Assembly: GCA_009377445.1 (NCBI GenBank)
Contig: WHUA01000021.1
Span: forward strand, 1 to 49,740
DNA: 49,740 nucleotides
From: Alphaproteobacteria bacterium
GTDB lineage: Bacteria; Pseudomonadota; Alphaproteobacteria; UBA8366
Direction: 5' to 3'
Positions 1-9,123 of the stretch are shown here, one piece after another. The translations under genes were made by a program, and so were the position numbers. The notes under the pieces are model-generated. The model saw nothing but the letters and a program-made list of their open reading frames with translations, searched no databases and was not told the origin of the DNA. Positions within the stretch are counted from its first letter, which is position 1. Every line of letters begins with the position of its first letter.

Positions 1-1
1 G

Positions 2-145
<144 letters not shown>

Positions 146-156
146 GAATTGCCGGA

Positions 157-185
157 AAAAAGCGCCCGAGTGCCGGGCGCTTTTT
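157..185 (+). terminator. Terminator-like hairpin between tuf and rpsJ
   Basis: AGCGCCC (161-167) pairs with GGGCGCT (175-181) around a 7-base loop, flanked by A5 on the left and T5 on the right. The A and T tracts can extend the stem to 11 bp. It has the form of an intrinsic terminator 12 bases after the tuf stop. Only 16 bases separate it from the rpsJ start, so no promoter fits between. It may be an attenuator or leaky terminator rather than a full stop (inference). Confidence 0.7.
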
Positions 186-201
186 CACAGAGGGCGTGGG
201 A

Positions 202-510
<309 letters not shown>

Positions 511-540
511 CGCCATCGAATCCGAGGGAATGTGAGCGTC

Positions 541-1287
541 ATGCGAAGCGGATTGATCGCACGGAAGGAAGGAATGACCCGCGTCTTCACGGAAGACGGG
601 CGTCATGTTCCGGTGACCGTGCTCACGGTCTCGGACTGCCAGGTGGTTGCGGTGCGGACCGAGGAGAAGGACGGCTATACGGCGGTTCAGCTCGGCGCGG
701 GCCGCGCCAAGGCCAAGAACACGACCCAGCCGATGCGCGGCCATTTCGCGGCGGCCAACGTCGAGCCGAAGCGGTATGTGGCGGAGTTCCGCGTCAGCGC
801 CGATGCGCTGATCGATGTGGGCGCGGAGCTTTCCGCCGAGCATTTCGTCGCGGGACAATATGTCGACGTGGTCGGGACGAGCATCGGCAAGGGCTTTGCC
901 GGCGTCATGAAGCGCCATAATTTCCGCGGCCTTCGCGCGACGCACGGCGTGTCGGTATCGCACCGCTCGCACGGCTCGACCGGTCACCGCCAGGATCCGG
1001 GCCGCGTCTTCAAAGGCAAGAAGATGGCCGGGCACATGGGCGCCAGGCGCGTCACGGGGCAGAACCTGGAAATCGTGTCCATCGACGCCGAGAACGGCCG
1101 CATCCTGATCAAGGGCGCGGTGCCCGGATCGCGCCAGGGCTGGGTGCTCGTTCGCGACGCCGTCAAGCGCAAGGCGCCGGATGGGCTGCCGTTCCCCGCG
1201 GCGATCAAGGGTGGTGCGGCGGCAGGACAGCCGGCCGCGGAACAATCGGCCGGGAACGCGGCCGGGGAAGCAAAGAATGAAGAGTAA
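541..1287 (+). CDS. rplC: 50S ribosomal protein L3
   Basis: The 248-residue product begins MRSGLIARKEGMTRVF and contains SHRSHGSTGHRQDPGRVFKG, the extended L3 loop that reaches toward the peptidyl-transferase centre. L3 is an early 23S rRNA assembly protein. The ATG at 541 is preferred to the in-frame GTG at 532: the ribosome-binding site GAGGGA (524-529) is 11 bases upstream, only 2 from the GTG, and the family starts at MRSGL. The last 25 residues are rich in Ala, Gly and Gln, a low-complexity tail common in alphaproteobacterial L3. The stop overlaps rplD by 11 bases. Confidence 0.96.
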   Translation: MRSGLIARKEGMTRVFTEDGRHVPVTVLTVSDCQVVAVRTEEKDGYTAVQLGAGRAKAKNTTQPMRGHFAAANVEPKRYVAEFRVSADALIDVGAELSAEHFVAGQYVDVVGTSIGKGFAGVMKRHNFRGLRATHGVSVSHRSHGSTGHRQDPGRVFKGKKMAGHMGARRVTGQNLEIVSIDAENGRILIKGAVPGSRQGWVLVRDAVKRKAPDGLPFPAAIKGGAAAGQPAAEQSAGNAAGEAKNEE

Positions 1288-1897
1288 GGTCGTCACGCTC
1301 GACAACAAGGCGGCCGGCGACATCGAGCTCGATGACGCCGTGTTCGGCGCCGAGGTGCGCAAGGACATCCTCGCGCGCATGGTCAACTATCAGCTCGCCA
1401 AGCGCCGCGCCGGCACGCACAAGACGAAGTCGCGCAGCGACGTCTCGGGAACGACGCGCAAGCCGTTCCGCCAGAAGGGCACCGGGCGCGCCCGCCAGGG
1501 ATCGATCCGCGCGACCCAGTTCCGCGGCGGCGGCATCGTGTTCGGTCCGGTCGTTCGCGACCATGGCCACAGCCTGACGAAGAAGGTGCGCAGGCTCGCG
1601 CTGAAGTCGGCGCTGTCGGCGAAGCAGGCGGACGGCAAGCTGATCATCCTGGACGAGGTCAAGCTGTCCGAGGGCAAGACCAAGGCGCTCCTCGACAAGC
1701 TCGGCAAGCTCGGCCTTTCGAACGCGCTGATCGTGGGCGGCGCGGAGATCGACGGCAATTTCGCCCGGGCGGCGCAGAACATCACGATGATCGACGTGCT
1801 GCCGACGCAAGGCGCGAACGTATATGACATCCTGCGGCGCGACACCCTCGTGCTCACGCGGGAAGCGGTCGAGACGCTGGAGGCGCGGCTGAAATGA
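1277..1897 (+). CDS. rplD: 50S ribosomal protein L4
   Basis: This 206-residue protein begins MKSKVVTLDNKAAGDIELDD and carries GTGRARQGSIRATQFRGGG, the loop of L4 that lines the nascent-peptide exit tunnel. In E. coli L4 also represses its own operon; no equivalent leader is evident here. A longer reading frame extends upstream, but the ATG at 1277, inside the end of rplC, matches the family N-terminus. The overlap with rplC implies translational coupling. The stop overlaps the rplW start (ATGA). Confidence 0.96.
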   Translation: MKSKVVTLDNKAAGDIELDDAVFGAEVRKDILARMVNYQLAKRRAGTHKTKSRSDVSGTTRKPFRQKGTGRARQGSIRATQFRGGGIVFGPVVRDHGHSLTKKVRRLALKSALSAKQADGKLIILDEVKLSEGKTKALLDKLGKLGLSNALIVGGAEIDGNFARAAQNITMIDVLPTQGANVYDILRRDTLVLTREAVETLEARLK

Positions 1898-2217
1898 CCT
1901 GGAAATACTTCCGCAAGACGACCGTGAGCAAGGAGCGGCAATACGAGTTGCTGCGCGCGCCGGTCATCACCGAAAAGGCGACGCTCGGCTCGGAGCACAA
2001 TCAGGTGACCTTCCGGGTGCCGCTGGATGCGACGAAGCCCGAAATCAAGATCGCGGTCGAGCAGGTGTTCGAAGTGAAGGTGGTTTCGGTGAACACGCTC
2101 CGCCAGCAGGGCAAGAAGAAGATGTTCCGCGGCCGCCGCGGGCAGCGCAGCGACTACAAGAAGGCGATTGTCCGGCTCGCCGAAGGCCATTCGATCGACG
2201 TGACGACAGGGATCTGA
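1894..2217 (+). CDS. rplW: 50S ribosomal protein L23
   Basis: This is a 107-residue L23, recognised by YELLRAPVITEKATLGSEHNQ and the RGRRGQRSDYKKAIVRL segment near the C-terminus. L23 sits at the tunnel exit and docks trigger factor and SRP. The ATG at 1894 overlaps the rplD stop and has GGAGG 10 bases upstream. Many L23 proteins start nearer SKERQYE, which here corresponds to an in-frame GTG at 1924 without a clear ribosome-binding site. The first ten residues (MTWKYFRKTT) are therefore either a short extension or untranslated. Confidence 0.94.
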   Translation: MTWKYFRKTTVSKERQYELLRAPVITEKATLGSEHNQVTFRVPLDATKPEIKIAVEQVFEVKVVSVNTLRQQGKKKMFRGRRGQRSDYKKAIVRLAEGHSIDVTTGI

Positions 2218-2221
2218 CCTC

Positions 2222-3055
2222 ATGGCGCTCAAGCAGTACAATCCAATCACGCCGGGTATGCGCCAGCTCGTCCTGGTCGATCGTTCCGATCTCCACAAGG
2301 GCAAGCCGGTAAAGAAGCTGACGCATGGCCTGACCAAGTCCGGCGGACGCAACAACCGCGGGCGCATCACCATGCGCTGGCGCGGCGGCGGCCACAAACG
2401 GCTCTATCGCATCATCGATTTCAAGCGCCGGAAGTTCGACGTGGTCGGCACCGTGGAGCGGCTCGAGTACGACCCGAACCGCACGGGCTTCATCGCGCTG
2501 ATCAAGTACGACGATGGCGACATCGCCTATATCCTGGCGCCGCAGCGGCTGCGCCCCGGAGACAAGGTGGTCTCGGGCAAGCGCGTCGACGTGAAGCCGG
2601 GCAATGCGATGCCGCTCAGCAGCATTCCGGTCGGCACCATCGTCCACAATGTGGAGATGAAAGTCGGCCGCGGCGGGCAGCTCGCGCGTTCGGCCGGCAC
2701 CTACGTCCAGCTCGTCGGCCGCGACCAGGGCTATGCACAGCTCAAGCTGTCGTCGGGCGAGTTGCGCATGGTTCACGGCGAGTGCATGGCGACGATCGGC
2801 GCGGTGTCGAACCCGGACCAGGCGAACATCAGCATCGGCAAGGCCGGGCGCAATCGCTGGCTCGGCAAGAAGCCGTCGGTCCGCGGCGTCGCCATGAACC
2901 CGGTCGACCATCCGCACGGCGGCGGCGAAGGCCGGACGTCGGGCGGCCGTCACCCGGTCACGCCATGGGGCAAGCCCACGAAGGGCAAGCGTACGCGCTC
3001 GCGGAAGAAGCCGAGCAGCAAGCTGATCATCCGGCGCCGCCGGCCGAACAAGTAG
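2222..3055 (+). CDS. rplB: 50S ribosomal protein L2
   Basis: The 277-residue product has the L2 hallmarks: MALKQYNPITPGMR at the N-terminus, GRNNRGRIT-like basic segments and the invariant NPVDHPHGGGEG loop near residue 230, which contacts the peptidyl-transferase centre. L2 is needed for subunit association and tRNA binding. It starts 4 bases after the rplW stop. The C-terminal basic tail KTRSRKKPSSKLIIRRRR-like region is usual for the family. Confidence 0.97.
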   Translation: MALKQYNPITPGMRQLVLVDRSDLHKGKPVKKLTHGLTKSGGRNNRGRITMRWRGGGHKRLYRIIDFKRRKFDVVGTVERLEYDPNRTGFIALIKYDDGDIAYILAPQRLRPGDKVVSGKRVDVKPGNAMPLSSIPVGTIVHNVEMKVGRGGQLARSAGTYVQLVGRDQGYAQLKLSSGELRMVHGECMATIGAVSNPDQANISIGKAGRNRWLGKKPSVRGVAMNPVDHPHGGGEGRTSGGRHPVTPWGKPTKGKRTRSRKKPSSKLIIRRRRPNK

Positions 3056-3073
3056 GAAGAGGAGGACGCACTA

Positions 3074-3352
3074 GTGTCGCGTTCCGTTTGGAAAGGCCCG
3101 TTCATAGACGGCTTTCTGCTGAAGAAGGCGGAAAAGGCCCGCGGCTCCGGCCGCAACGACGTGATCAAGATCTGGTCGCGGCGGTCGACGATCCTGCCGC
3201 AGTTCGTCGGGATCACCTTCGGCGTCTACAACGGCCAGAAGTTCATTCCGGTTCTCGTGACCGAGAACATGGTCGGGCACAAGTTCGGCGAGTTCGCGCC
3301 GACCCGCACGTTCTACGGCCACGCGGCGGACAAGAAGGCGAAGAGGGCCTAG
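3074..3352 (+). CDS. rpsS: 30S ribosomal protein S19
   Basis: This 92-residue protein reads SRSVWKGPFIDGFLLKKAEK at its start and has GHKFGEFAPTRTFYGHAADK near its end, both signatures of S19, which forms a complex with S13 in the 30S head near the A site. Translation starts at GTG 3074, preceded by AGAGGAGG about 9 bases upstream. No ATG fits the conserved N-terminus. It lies in the standard order between rplB and rplV. Confidence 0.96.
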   Translation: MSRSVWKGPFIDGFLLKKAEKARGSGRNDVIKIWSRRSTILPQFVGITFGVYNGQKFIPVLVTENMVGHKFGEFAPTRTFYGHAADKKAKRA

Positions 3353-3356
3353 GCGC

Positions 3357-3736
3357 ATGGGCAAACCGAAGACAGAACGCAGCTTGGGCGAAGACGAGGC
3401 CCGCGCCGTGTCCGGCTTTATCCGCACCAGCCAGCGGAAGCTGAACCTCGTCGCGGCATCCATTCGCGGCAAGGCGGCCGACAAGGCGCTGGCCCAGCTT
3501 ACCTTCGAGAAGCGGCGGGTCTCGAACGACGTGAAGAAGGTGCTGGAGGCGGCGATCGCGAACGCCGAGAACAACCACCAGCTCGACGTCGACCGCCTGT
3601 TCGTGAAGGAAGCGTTCGTCGGCAAGACGCTGGTGATGAAGCGGTTCCGTCCGCGCGCCCGCGGCCGGGTCGGCAAAATCCAGAAGCCGTTCAGCAATAT
3701 CACCGTGGTGGTGAAGGAACGCGAGGAGACCGAGTA

Positions 3737-3737
<1 letters not shown>
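3357..3737 (+). CDS. rplV: 50S ribosomal protein L22
   Basis: The 126-residue product contains SGFIRTSQRKLNLVAASIRG at the N-terminal side and KRFRPRARGRVGKIQKPFSN, the hairpin that lines the exit tunnel and where macrolide-resistance changes occur in other species. The first 20 residues (MGKPKTERSLGEDEARAVSG) are a short charged lead-in seen in alphaproteobacterial L22. The TAA stop shares its last base with the rpsC start codon. Confidence 0.96.
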
Positions 3738-4411
<674 letters not shown>

Positions 4412-4451
4412 GCGCCCGCGGGCACAGTGAAGAAGTTGGGAACAGGATCCG

Positions 4452-4865
4452 ATGCTCAGTCCAAAACGAACTAAATTCCGCAAGCAGCACAAAGGCCGCG
4501 TTCACGGCATGGCCAAGGGCGGCACGGAAATCAACTTCGGCAGCTACGGCCTCAAGGCGATTACGCCGGGCCGGATCACGGCGCGCCAGATCGAGGCGGC
4601 CCGCCGCGCCATCACGCGCCATATCAAGCGCGCGGGACGGGTGTGGATCCGCGTCTTCCCGGACGTCCCGGTCAGCCGGAAGCCGGCGGAAGTGCGCATG
4701 GGCAAGGGCAAGGGGACGCCGGAATATTGGATGTGCCGCGTGAAGCCGGGACGGATCATGTTCGAGCTGGACGGCGTGGAGCATGACATCGCGCGCGAGG
4801 CGTTCGCGCTGGCGGCGGCAAAGCTGGCGGTGAAGACCCGCTTCGTCGCGCGCGTGGGAAGTTGA
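4452..4865 (+). CDS. rplP: 50S ribosomal protein L16
   Basis: The 137-residue product begins MLSPKRTKFRKQHKGRVHGM, exactly the L16 pattern, and contains RIFP-like VWIRVFPDVPVSRKPAEVRM and GKGKGTPEYWMCRVKPGR. L16 organises the A-site tRNA region of the 50S subunit. The ATG is 40 bases after rpsC, with GGGAACAGGA just upstream. Confidence 0.97.
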   Translation: MLSPKRTKFRKQHKGRVHGMAKGGTEINFGSYGLKAITPGRITARQIEAARRAITRHIKRAGRVWIRVFPDVPVSRKPAEVRMGKGKGTPEYWMCRVKPGRIMFELDGVEHDIAREAFALAAAKLAVKTRFVARVGS

Positions 4866-4875
4866 GGAGCTGGCG

Positions 4876-5091
4876 ATGAACGCTGAGGATATTCGGCAGA
4901 AGACGGACGACCAGCTCGGCGAGATGCTGATCGACCTGCGCAAGGAAGCGTTCAATCTACGCTTCCAGAAGGCGAGCGGGCAACTCGAGAACACCGCGCG
5001 CATGCGCGAAGTGCGGCGCGACATCGCCCGCATCAAGACAACGCTGCACGGGCGGCAGACTGTATCGCAGGGGAATCGGGCAAATGCCTAA
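4876..5091 (+). CDS. rpmC: 50S ribosomal protein L29
   Basis: This is a 71-residue helical protein with the L29 core QLGEMLIDLRKEAFNLRFQK and RMREVRRDIARIKT. L29 lies beside L23 at the polypeptide exit. A GAGGAGCTGG ribosome-binding site precedes the ATG. It overlaps rpsQ by 8 bases. The segment after the core (HGRQTVSQGNRANA) varies between species. Confidence 0.94.
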   Translation: MNAEDIRQKTDDQLGEMLIDLRKEAFNLRFQKASGQLENTARMREVRRDIARIKTTLHGRQTVSQGNRANA

Positions 5092-5323
5092 ACGCGTATT
5101 TCTGGGCAAGGTCGTGAAGGACGCCAAGGACAAGACCGTGGTGGTCAATGTCGAGCGGCGAGTCATGCATCCTGTCTACAAGAAGTTCATCCGCCGCTCG
5201 AAGAAGTATATGGCGCATGATGAGGACAACCGCTGCAAGGCAGGCGAAATTGTTCGCATCCGCGAATGCCGGCCGCTGTCCAGGCGCAAGCGGTGGGAAA
5301 TCCTCACCGAACAGGCCAATTAG
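5084..5323 (+). CDS. rpsQ: 30S ribosomal protein S17
   Basis: This 79-residue protein starts MPKRVFLGKVVKDAKDKTVV and carries RRVMHPVYKKFIRRSKKYMA and CRPLSRRKRWEI, the OB-fold S17 signatures. S17 is a primary 16S rRNA binder in the 30S body. Its start lies inside the end of rpmC, suggesting coupled translation. Confidence 0.96.
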   Translation: MPKRVFLGKVVKDAKDKTVVVNVERRVMHPVYKKFIRRSKKYMAHDEDNRCKAGEIVRIRECRPLSRRKRWEILTEQAN

Positions 5324-5347
5324 CGGGATCGCGGGGAAAGCAAAGCT

Positions 5348-5716
5348 ATGATCCAGATGCAGACCAATCTCGACGTCGCCGACAATTCCGGTGCGCGTCG
5401 CGTCCAATGCATCAAGGTGCTGGGCGGCTCCAAGCGCAAGACCGCCGGCATCGGCGACATCATCGTCGTGTCGGTGAAGGAAGCAATTCCCCGCGGGCGC
5501 GTGAAGAAGGGCGACGTTCACAAGGCGGTCATCGTGCGGACCTCGAAGGAAGTGCGCCGCGACGACGGCACGGTGATCCGCTTCGACCGGAACGCGGCCG
5601 TGCTCATCAACGCGCAGCAGGAGCCGATCGGCACCCGCATCTTCGGTCCGGTCACGCGCGAGCTGCGGCAGAAGAATTTCATGAAGATCATTTCGTTGGC
5701 GCCCGAGGTGCTGTGA
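5348..5716 (+). CDS. rplN: 50S ribosomal protein L14
   Basis: The 122-residue product has MIQMQTNLDVADNSGARRVQ, GDIIVVSVKEAIPRGRVKKG and IGTRIFGPVTRELR, the core of L14, a subunit-interface protein and the binding site for the silencing factor RsfS in other bacteria. It opens the spc part of the cluster. The stop overlaps the rplX start (TGATG). Confidence 0.97.
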   Translation: MIQMQTNLDVADNSGARRVQCIKVLGGSKRKTAGIGDIIVVSVKEAIPRGRVKKGDVHKAVIVRTSKEVRRDDGTVIRFDRNAAVLINAQQEPIGTRIFGPVTRELRQKNFMKIISLAPEVL

Positions 5717-6033
5717 TGGCTGCAAAGATCAAGAAAGGCGACCGCGTTATCGTCCTGGCCGGCAAAGACAAGGGCAAGACGGGCGAAGTGCTCCAGGTGA
5801 TGCCGAAGCAGACGCGCGCGCTCGTGTCCGGCGTCAACATGGTGAAGCGGCACACCGCCCCCTCGCAGACGAGCAGCGGCGGGATCGTCGAGAAGGAAGC
5901 GTCGCTGCACCTTTCGAATATTGCCCACGTCGACCCGCGGGACGGCAAGCCGACAAGGGTCGGCTTCAAGCTGGTGGAAGGCGACCGCAAGGTCCGCTTC
6001 GCCAAGCGTTCCGGCGAAGTCATCGACAGTTGA
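5716..6033 (+). CDS. rplX: 50S ribosomal protein L24
   Basis: The 105-residue protein MAAKIKKGDRVIVLAGKDKG contains a KOW motif and GVNMVKRH, the standard L24 pattern. L24 initiates 50S assembly. A longer open frame extends upstream over rplN, but the ATG at 5716, overlapping the rplN stop, gives the family N-terminus. Confidence 0.96.
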   Translation: MAAKIKKGDRVIVLAGKDKGKTGEVLQVMPKQTRALVSGVNMVKRHTAPSQTSSGGIVEKEASLHLSNIAHVDPRDGKPTRVGFKLVEGDRKVRFAKRSGEVIDS

Positions 6034-6051
6034 GACAGGTGAATCGGTCCC

Positions 6052-6612
6052 ATGGCTGAGAAGAGCGAATACGTACCGCGGCTGAAGACGCACTACGAGA
6101 ACGTGGTGCGGCAATCGATGGTCGAGGCGTTCAAGTACGATAATCCGATGGCGGTTCCGCGCATCGAGAAGATCGTCATCAACGTCGGCGTCGGCGAAGC
6201 GGTCGCCGATTCCAAGAAGGTCGCCGCCGCGTGCGAGGATCTCGCCGCTATCACGGGCCAGAAGCCCGTGGTGACCCGGGCGAAGACCTCGATCGCGAAC
6301 TTCAAGCTGCGCGAAGGAATGCCGATCGGGGCGAAGGTAACGCTGCGCCGGGACAGGATGTACGAGTTCCTCGACCGGCTCGTCACGGTGGCGCTGCCGC
6401 GGGTGCGGGACTTCCGCGGCCTGTCGCCGAAGAGCTTCGACGGCCGCGGCAACTACGCGATGGGTCTCAAGGAACAGATCGTGTTCCCCGAGATCGACTA
6501 CGACAAGGTGGACGCAATACGCGGCATGGACGTCGTGATCTGCACGACAGCACGAACCGACGAGGAGGCGCGTCATCTCCTCAAAGGGTTCGATTTCCCG
6601 TTCCAGAGCTGA
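6052..6612 (+). CDS. rplE: 50S ribosomal protein L5
   Basis: The 186-residue product contains NPMAVPRIEKIVINVGVGEA, GQKPVVTRAKTSIANFKLRE and DVVICTTARTDEEARHLLKG, diagnostic of L5, which binds 5S rRNA and contacts S13 and P-site tRNA. It sits between rplX and rpsN as in other spc operons. The ATG is 18 bases after the rplX stop, preceded by AGGTGAA. Confidence 0.97.
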   Translation: MAEKSEYVPRLKTHYENVVRQSMVEAFKYDNPMAVPRIEKIVINVGVGEAVADSKKVAAACEDLAAITGQKPVVTRAKTSIANFKLREGMPIGAKVTLRRDRMYEFLDRLVTVALPRVRDFRGLSPKSFDGRGNYAMGLKEQIVFPEIDYDKVDAIRGMDVVICTTARTDEEARHLLKGFDFPFQS

Positions 6613-6638
6613 TCGTCTGGCGGAGGAGCATTCGGAAC

Positions 6639-6944
6639 ATGGCGAAGACAAGTTCAATCGAGAAGAACAAGCACCGCAGGAAGCTGGCGAAGAAGTATGC
6701 CGGCAAGCGCGCGCGCCTCAAGGCGATCGCGAACGATCGCGAGATGCCGGCCGAGGAGCGCTTCGCGGCGCGCCTCAAGCTGGCAGCGCTGCCGCGGAAT
6801 TCCGCGCCGAGCCGCATACGCAACCGTTGCGTCATATCGGGGCGGCCGCGCGCCTATTACCGCAAGTTTCAACTTTCTCGCATCGCGCTGCGCGACCTCG
6901 CGTCGTCGGGACTGATTCCCGGCATGGTGAAGGCCAGCTGGTAG
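6639..6944 (+). CDS. rpsN: 30S ribosomal protein S14
   Basis: The 101-residue protein MAKTSSIEKNKHRRKLAKKY ends in CVISGRPRAYYRKFQLSRIA and GLIPGMVKASW. It has one cysteine, so this is the long form lacking the four-Cys zinc site, the usual form in alphaproteobacteria. S14 completes the 30S head. The ATG at 6639, with GGAGGAGC upstream, is chosen over a longer frame that runs through rplE. Confidence 0.96.
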   Translation: MAKTSSIEKNKHRRKLAKKYAGKRARLKAIANDREMPAEERFAARLKLAALPRNSAPSRIRNRCVISGRPRAYYRKFQLSRIALRDLASSGLIPGMVKASW

Positions 6945-6957
6945 GAGTAATGCCGTA

Positions 6958-7356
6958 ATGTCGATGAGCGATCCTTTGGGCGATATGCTCACGCGCATCC
7001 GGAACGGGCAGCGGGTCGGTAAGAGCACCGTATGCTGCCCGGCATCCACGTTCCGCGCGAACGTGCTCGGTGTCCTGGAGCGCGAAGGGTTTATCCGTGG
7101 CTTCAGCTGGGCCGAGCTCGGTTCCGGCATCCAGGAGCTGACGATCGAGCTCAAATACGCCGACGGCGAGCCCGTCATCCGGGAGATAAACCGGGTGTCG
7201 CGGCCGGGCCGGCGCGTCTATTCGCGGATCAAGGATCTGCAGCGCGTGTACAACGGGCTCGGGATCTCGATCCTCTCGACGCCGCGCGGCGTCATGTCGG
7301 ACGCGGAGGCGCGCGAAGCCAATGTCGGCGGCGAAGTCCTCTGCCGGGTGTTCTAG
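6958..7356 (+). CDS. rpsH: 30S ribosomal protein S8
   Basis: The 132-residue product begins MSMSDPLGDMLTRIRNGQRV and ends with GVMSDAEAREANVGGEVLCR, both strongly conserved in S8, a primary binder of the central 16S domain and in E. coli the spc operon repressor. A second in-frame ATG (6964) would remove two residues. GGAGTAA precedes the first ATG. Confidence 0.97.
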   Translation: MSMSDPLGDMLTRIRNGQRVGKSTVCCPASTFRANVLGVLEREGFIRGFSWAELGSGIQELTIELKYADGEPVIREINRVSRPGRRVYSRIKDLQRVYNGLGISILSTPRGVMSDAEAREANVGGEVLCRVF

Positions 7357-7365
7357 GAGTAGGTC

Positions 7366-7905
7366 ATGTCGCGTGTTGGCAAATATCCGGTCGACATTCC
7401 CAGCGGCGTCAACGTGTCGCTCGCCGGCAATGTGTTGACTGCCAAGGGGAATCTCGGCGAGCTCACGGTTCCCTTCACCGACGACGTCAAGGTCGAGATG
7501 AAGGACGGCAAGGTATGGGTGAGCCCGAACACCGGGGAGAAGCGCGCCCGGGCGTTGTGGGGCACCGTGCGCGCGCTGGTGAAGAACGCCGTGGTCGGCG
7601 TGTCGCAAGGCTTCACCCGCCGGCTCGAGATCAACGGCGTCGGCTATCGCGCCCAGCTCCAGGGCAAGAAGCTGAACCTTCAGCTCGGGTACAGCCACGA
7701 CATTCCGTTCCCCATCCCCGAGGGCATCAGCGTCAAGCTCGAGGGCGACCGCCAGTCGGTGATCGCGATCAGCGGCGCCGACCGCCAGCAGGTCGGGCAG
7801 GTGGCCAGCGTCATCCGCGGCTACCGGGGGCCGGAGCCGTACAAGGGCAAGGGCATCAAATACCAGGATGAGGTCATCCTGCGTAAAGAAGGCAAGAAGA
7901 AGTAA
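7366..7905 (+). CDS. rplF: 50S ribosomal protein L6
   Basis: The 179-residue product starts MSRVGKYPVDIPSGVNVSLA and ends with the L6 signature YRGPEPYKGKGIKYQDEVIL. It has the two repeated L6 domains. L6 sits at the base of the stalk near the sarcin-ricin loop. It begins 9 bases after rpsH, with GGAGTAGGTC upstream. Confidence 0.97.
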   Translation: MSRVGKYPVDIPSGVNVSLAGNVLTAKGNLGELTVPFTDDVKVEMKDGKVWVSPNTGEKRARALWGTVRALVKNAVVGVSQGFTRRLEINGVGYRAQLQGKKLNLQLGYSHDIPFPIPEGISVKLEGDRQSVIAISGADRQQVGQVASVIRGYRGPEPYKGKGIKYQDEVILRKEGKKK

Positions 7906-7916
7906 GGACCGCGGCG

Positions 7917-8276
7917 ATGAATTCCAAGAAGCTGTTCGAACGTCGCAAACGGCGCACCCGCTTCAACGTGAAGCGGCTGTCCAAAGGCAAGCCGAGGCTC
8001 TCGGTCTTCCGCTCGGGCAAGCACGTCTATGCTCAGGTCATCGACGACGAGCAGGGCCGGACGCTGGCGGCGGCGTCGAGTATCGACAAGGATATGCGCG
8101 GCAAGCTGAAGACCGGCGCCGACAAGGAGGCCGCCGCCGCCGTCGGGCGCGCGGTCGCCGAGCGCGCCGTGAAGGCGGGCGTGTCGCAGGTCGTCTTCGA
8201 TCGCGGCGGCTATCACTTTCATGGCCGGGTCAAGGCCCTGGCCGATGCCGCCCGCGAGGGCGGGTTGAAATTCTAG
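7917..8276 (+). CDS. rplR: 50S ribosomal protein L18
   Basis: This 119-residue protein contains RRKRRTRFNVKRLSKGKPRL, SVFRSGKHVYAQVIDDEQGR and VVFDRGGYHFHGRVKALADA, typical of L18, which binds 5S rRNA together with L5. It starts 11 bases after rplF, with a ribosome-binding site of the form TAAGGACC. Confidence 0.96.
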   Translation: MNSKKLFERRKRRTRFNVKRLSKGKPRLSVFRSGKHVYAQVIDDEQGRTLAAASSIDKDMRGKLKTGADKEAAAAVGRAVAERAVKAGVSQVVFDRGGYHFHGRVKALADAAREGGLKF

Positions 8277-8292
8277 AAGGGGATCGCGGGTA

Positions 8293-8904
8293 ATGGCACA
8301 GGCACCGCAGGGTCGCGGACCACGGGAATCGCAGGGCCGCGGACGGTCGCGGGGACCGCGGGAAGATCGCGGCGAGCAGCAGGAATTCGTCGAGAAGCTC
8401 GTCGGCATCAACCGCGTCGCCAAGGTCGTCAAGGGCGGCCGGCGCTTCGGTTTCTCCGCCATCGTCGTGGTCGGTGACGGCAAGGGACGGGTCGGCCACG
8501 GCCTCGGCAAGGCGCGTGAAGTGCCCGAGGCGATCCGCAAGGCGACCGAGCGTGCGCGCAAGGCGCTGATCCGCGTGCCGCTGCGCGAGGGACGCACGCT
8601 GCACCATGACGTGACCGGTCGCTTCGGCGCCGGCCGGGTCGTGCTGCGCAATGCGCCGTCCGGCACCGGCATCATCGCGGGCGGCCCGATGCGCGCCGTG
8701 TTCGAGGCGCTGGGCGTCCAGGACGTCGTCGCGAAGTCGGTCGGCACCTCGAACTCGCACAACATGATCAAGGCGACGTTCGACGCGCTCACGAACTGCA
8801 ATTCGCCGCGCCAGGTCGCAGGCCGGCGCGGCAAGAAGGTCGGCGAGATCGTCGGCCGGCGCGAAGAAGGCGTCACGAACGGCCGGGAGCAGGTAAATGG
8901 CTGA
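8293..8904 (+). CDS. rpsE: 30S ribosomal protein S5
   Basis: This 203-residue protein has a variable basic N-terminus (about 30 residues rich in Arg, Gly, Pro and Gln). The S5 double-stranded RNA-binding domain KLVGINRVAKVVKGGRRFGF and the C-terminal domain HDVTGRFGAGRVVLRNA-APSGTGIIAGGP-like region follow. S5 acts in decoding fidelity and at the mRNA entry. The last 8 bases overlap rpmD. Confidence 0.96.
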   Translation: MAQAPQGRGPRESQGRGRSRGPREDRGEQQEFVEKLVGINRVAKVVKGGRRFGFSAIVVVGDGKGRVGHGLGKAREVPEAIRKATERARKALIRVPLREGRTLHHDVTGRFGAGRVVLRNAPSGTGIIAGGPMRAVFEALGVQDVVAKSVGTSNSHNMIKATFDALTNCNSPRQVAGRRGKKVGEIVGRREEGVTNGREQVNG

Positions 8905-9085
8905 TCGTAAGAAGACGGTGCGCGTTACCCAGATCGGCAGCCCGATCCGGCGCCCGAAGGATCAGCGCCAGACCCTGATCGGCCTCGGGCTCAACAAGAT
9001 GCACCGGACGCGCGAGCTCGAGGACACGCCCTCGGTGCGCGGCATGATCGACAAGGTGGCGCATCTGGTTCGCGTCGAAGAGTAG
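8897..9085 (+). CDS. rpmD: 50S ribosomal protein L30
   Basis: This 62-residue protein contains VRVTQIGSPIRRPKDQRQTL, GLGLNKMHRTRELEDTPSVR and GMIDKVAHLVRV, the complete L30 pattern. L30 is a small 23S-binding protein. It overlaps rpsE by 8 bases and is followed by a short GC palindrome before rplO. Confidence 0.95.
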   Translation: MADRKKTVRVTQIGSPIRRPKDQRQTLIGLGLNKMHRTRELEDTPSVRGMIDKVAHLVRVEE

Positions 9086-9093
9086 GGTTGACG

Positions 9094-9109
9094 CCGCCGC
9101 GGCGGTTTT
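9094..9109 (+). terminator. Short GC palindrome plus T run between rpmD and rplO
   Basis: A perfect 12-base palindrome CCGCCGCGGCGG is followed directly by TTTT in the 38-base rpmD-rplO spacer. Its hairpin would have little loop, so it is a weak terminator at most. It may act as partial attenuation or RNA stability structure inside the spc operon. This is read by eye only. Confidence 0.3.
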
Positions 9110-9123
9110 AGGGATTTCGGCAC

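Noticed and set aside
9094..9109. Full terminator splitting the spc operon before rplO
   Set aside because: The palindrome leaves almost no loop and rplO follows at once with no clear promoter; it is reported only as a weak structure.
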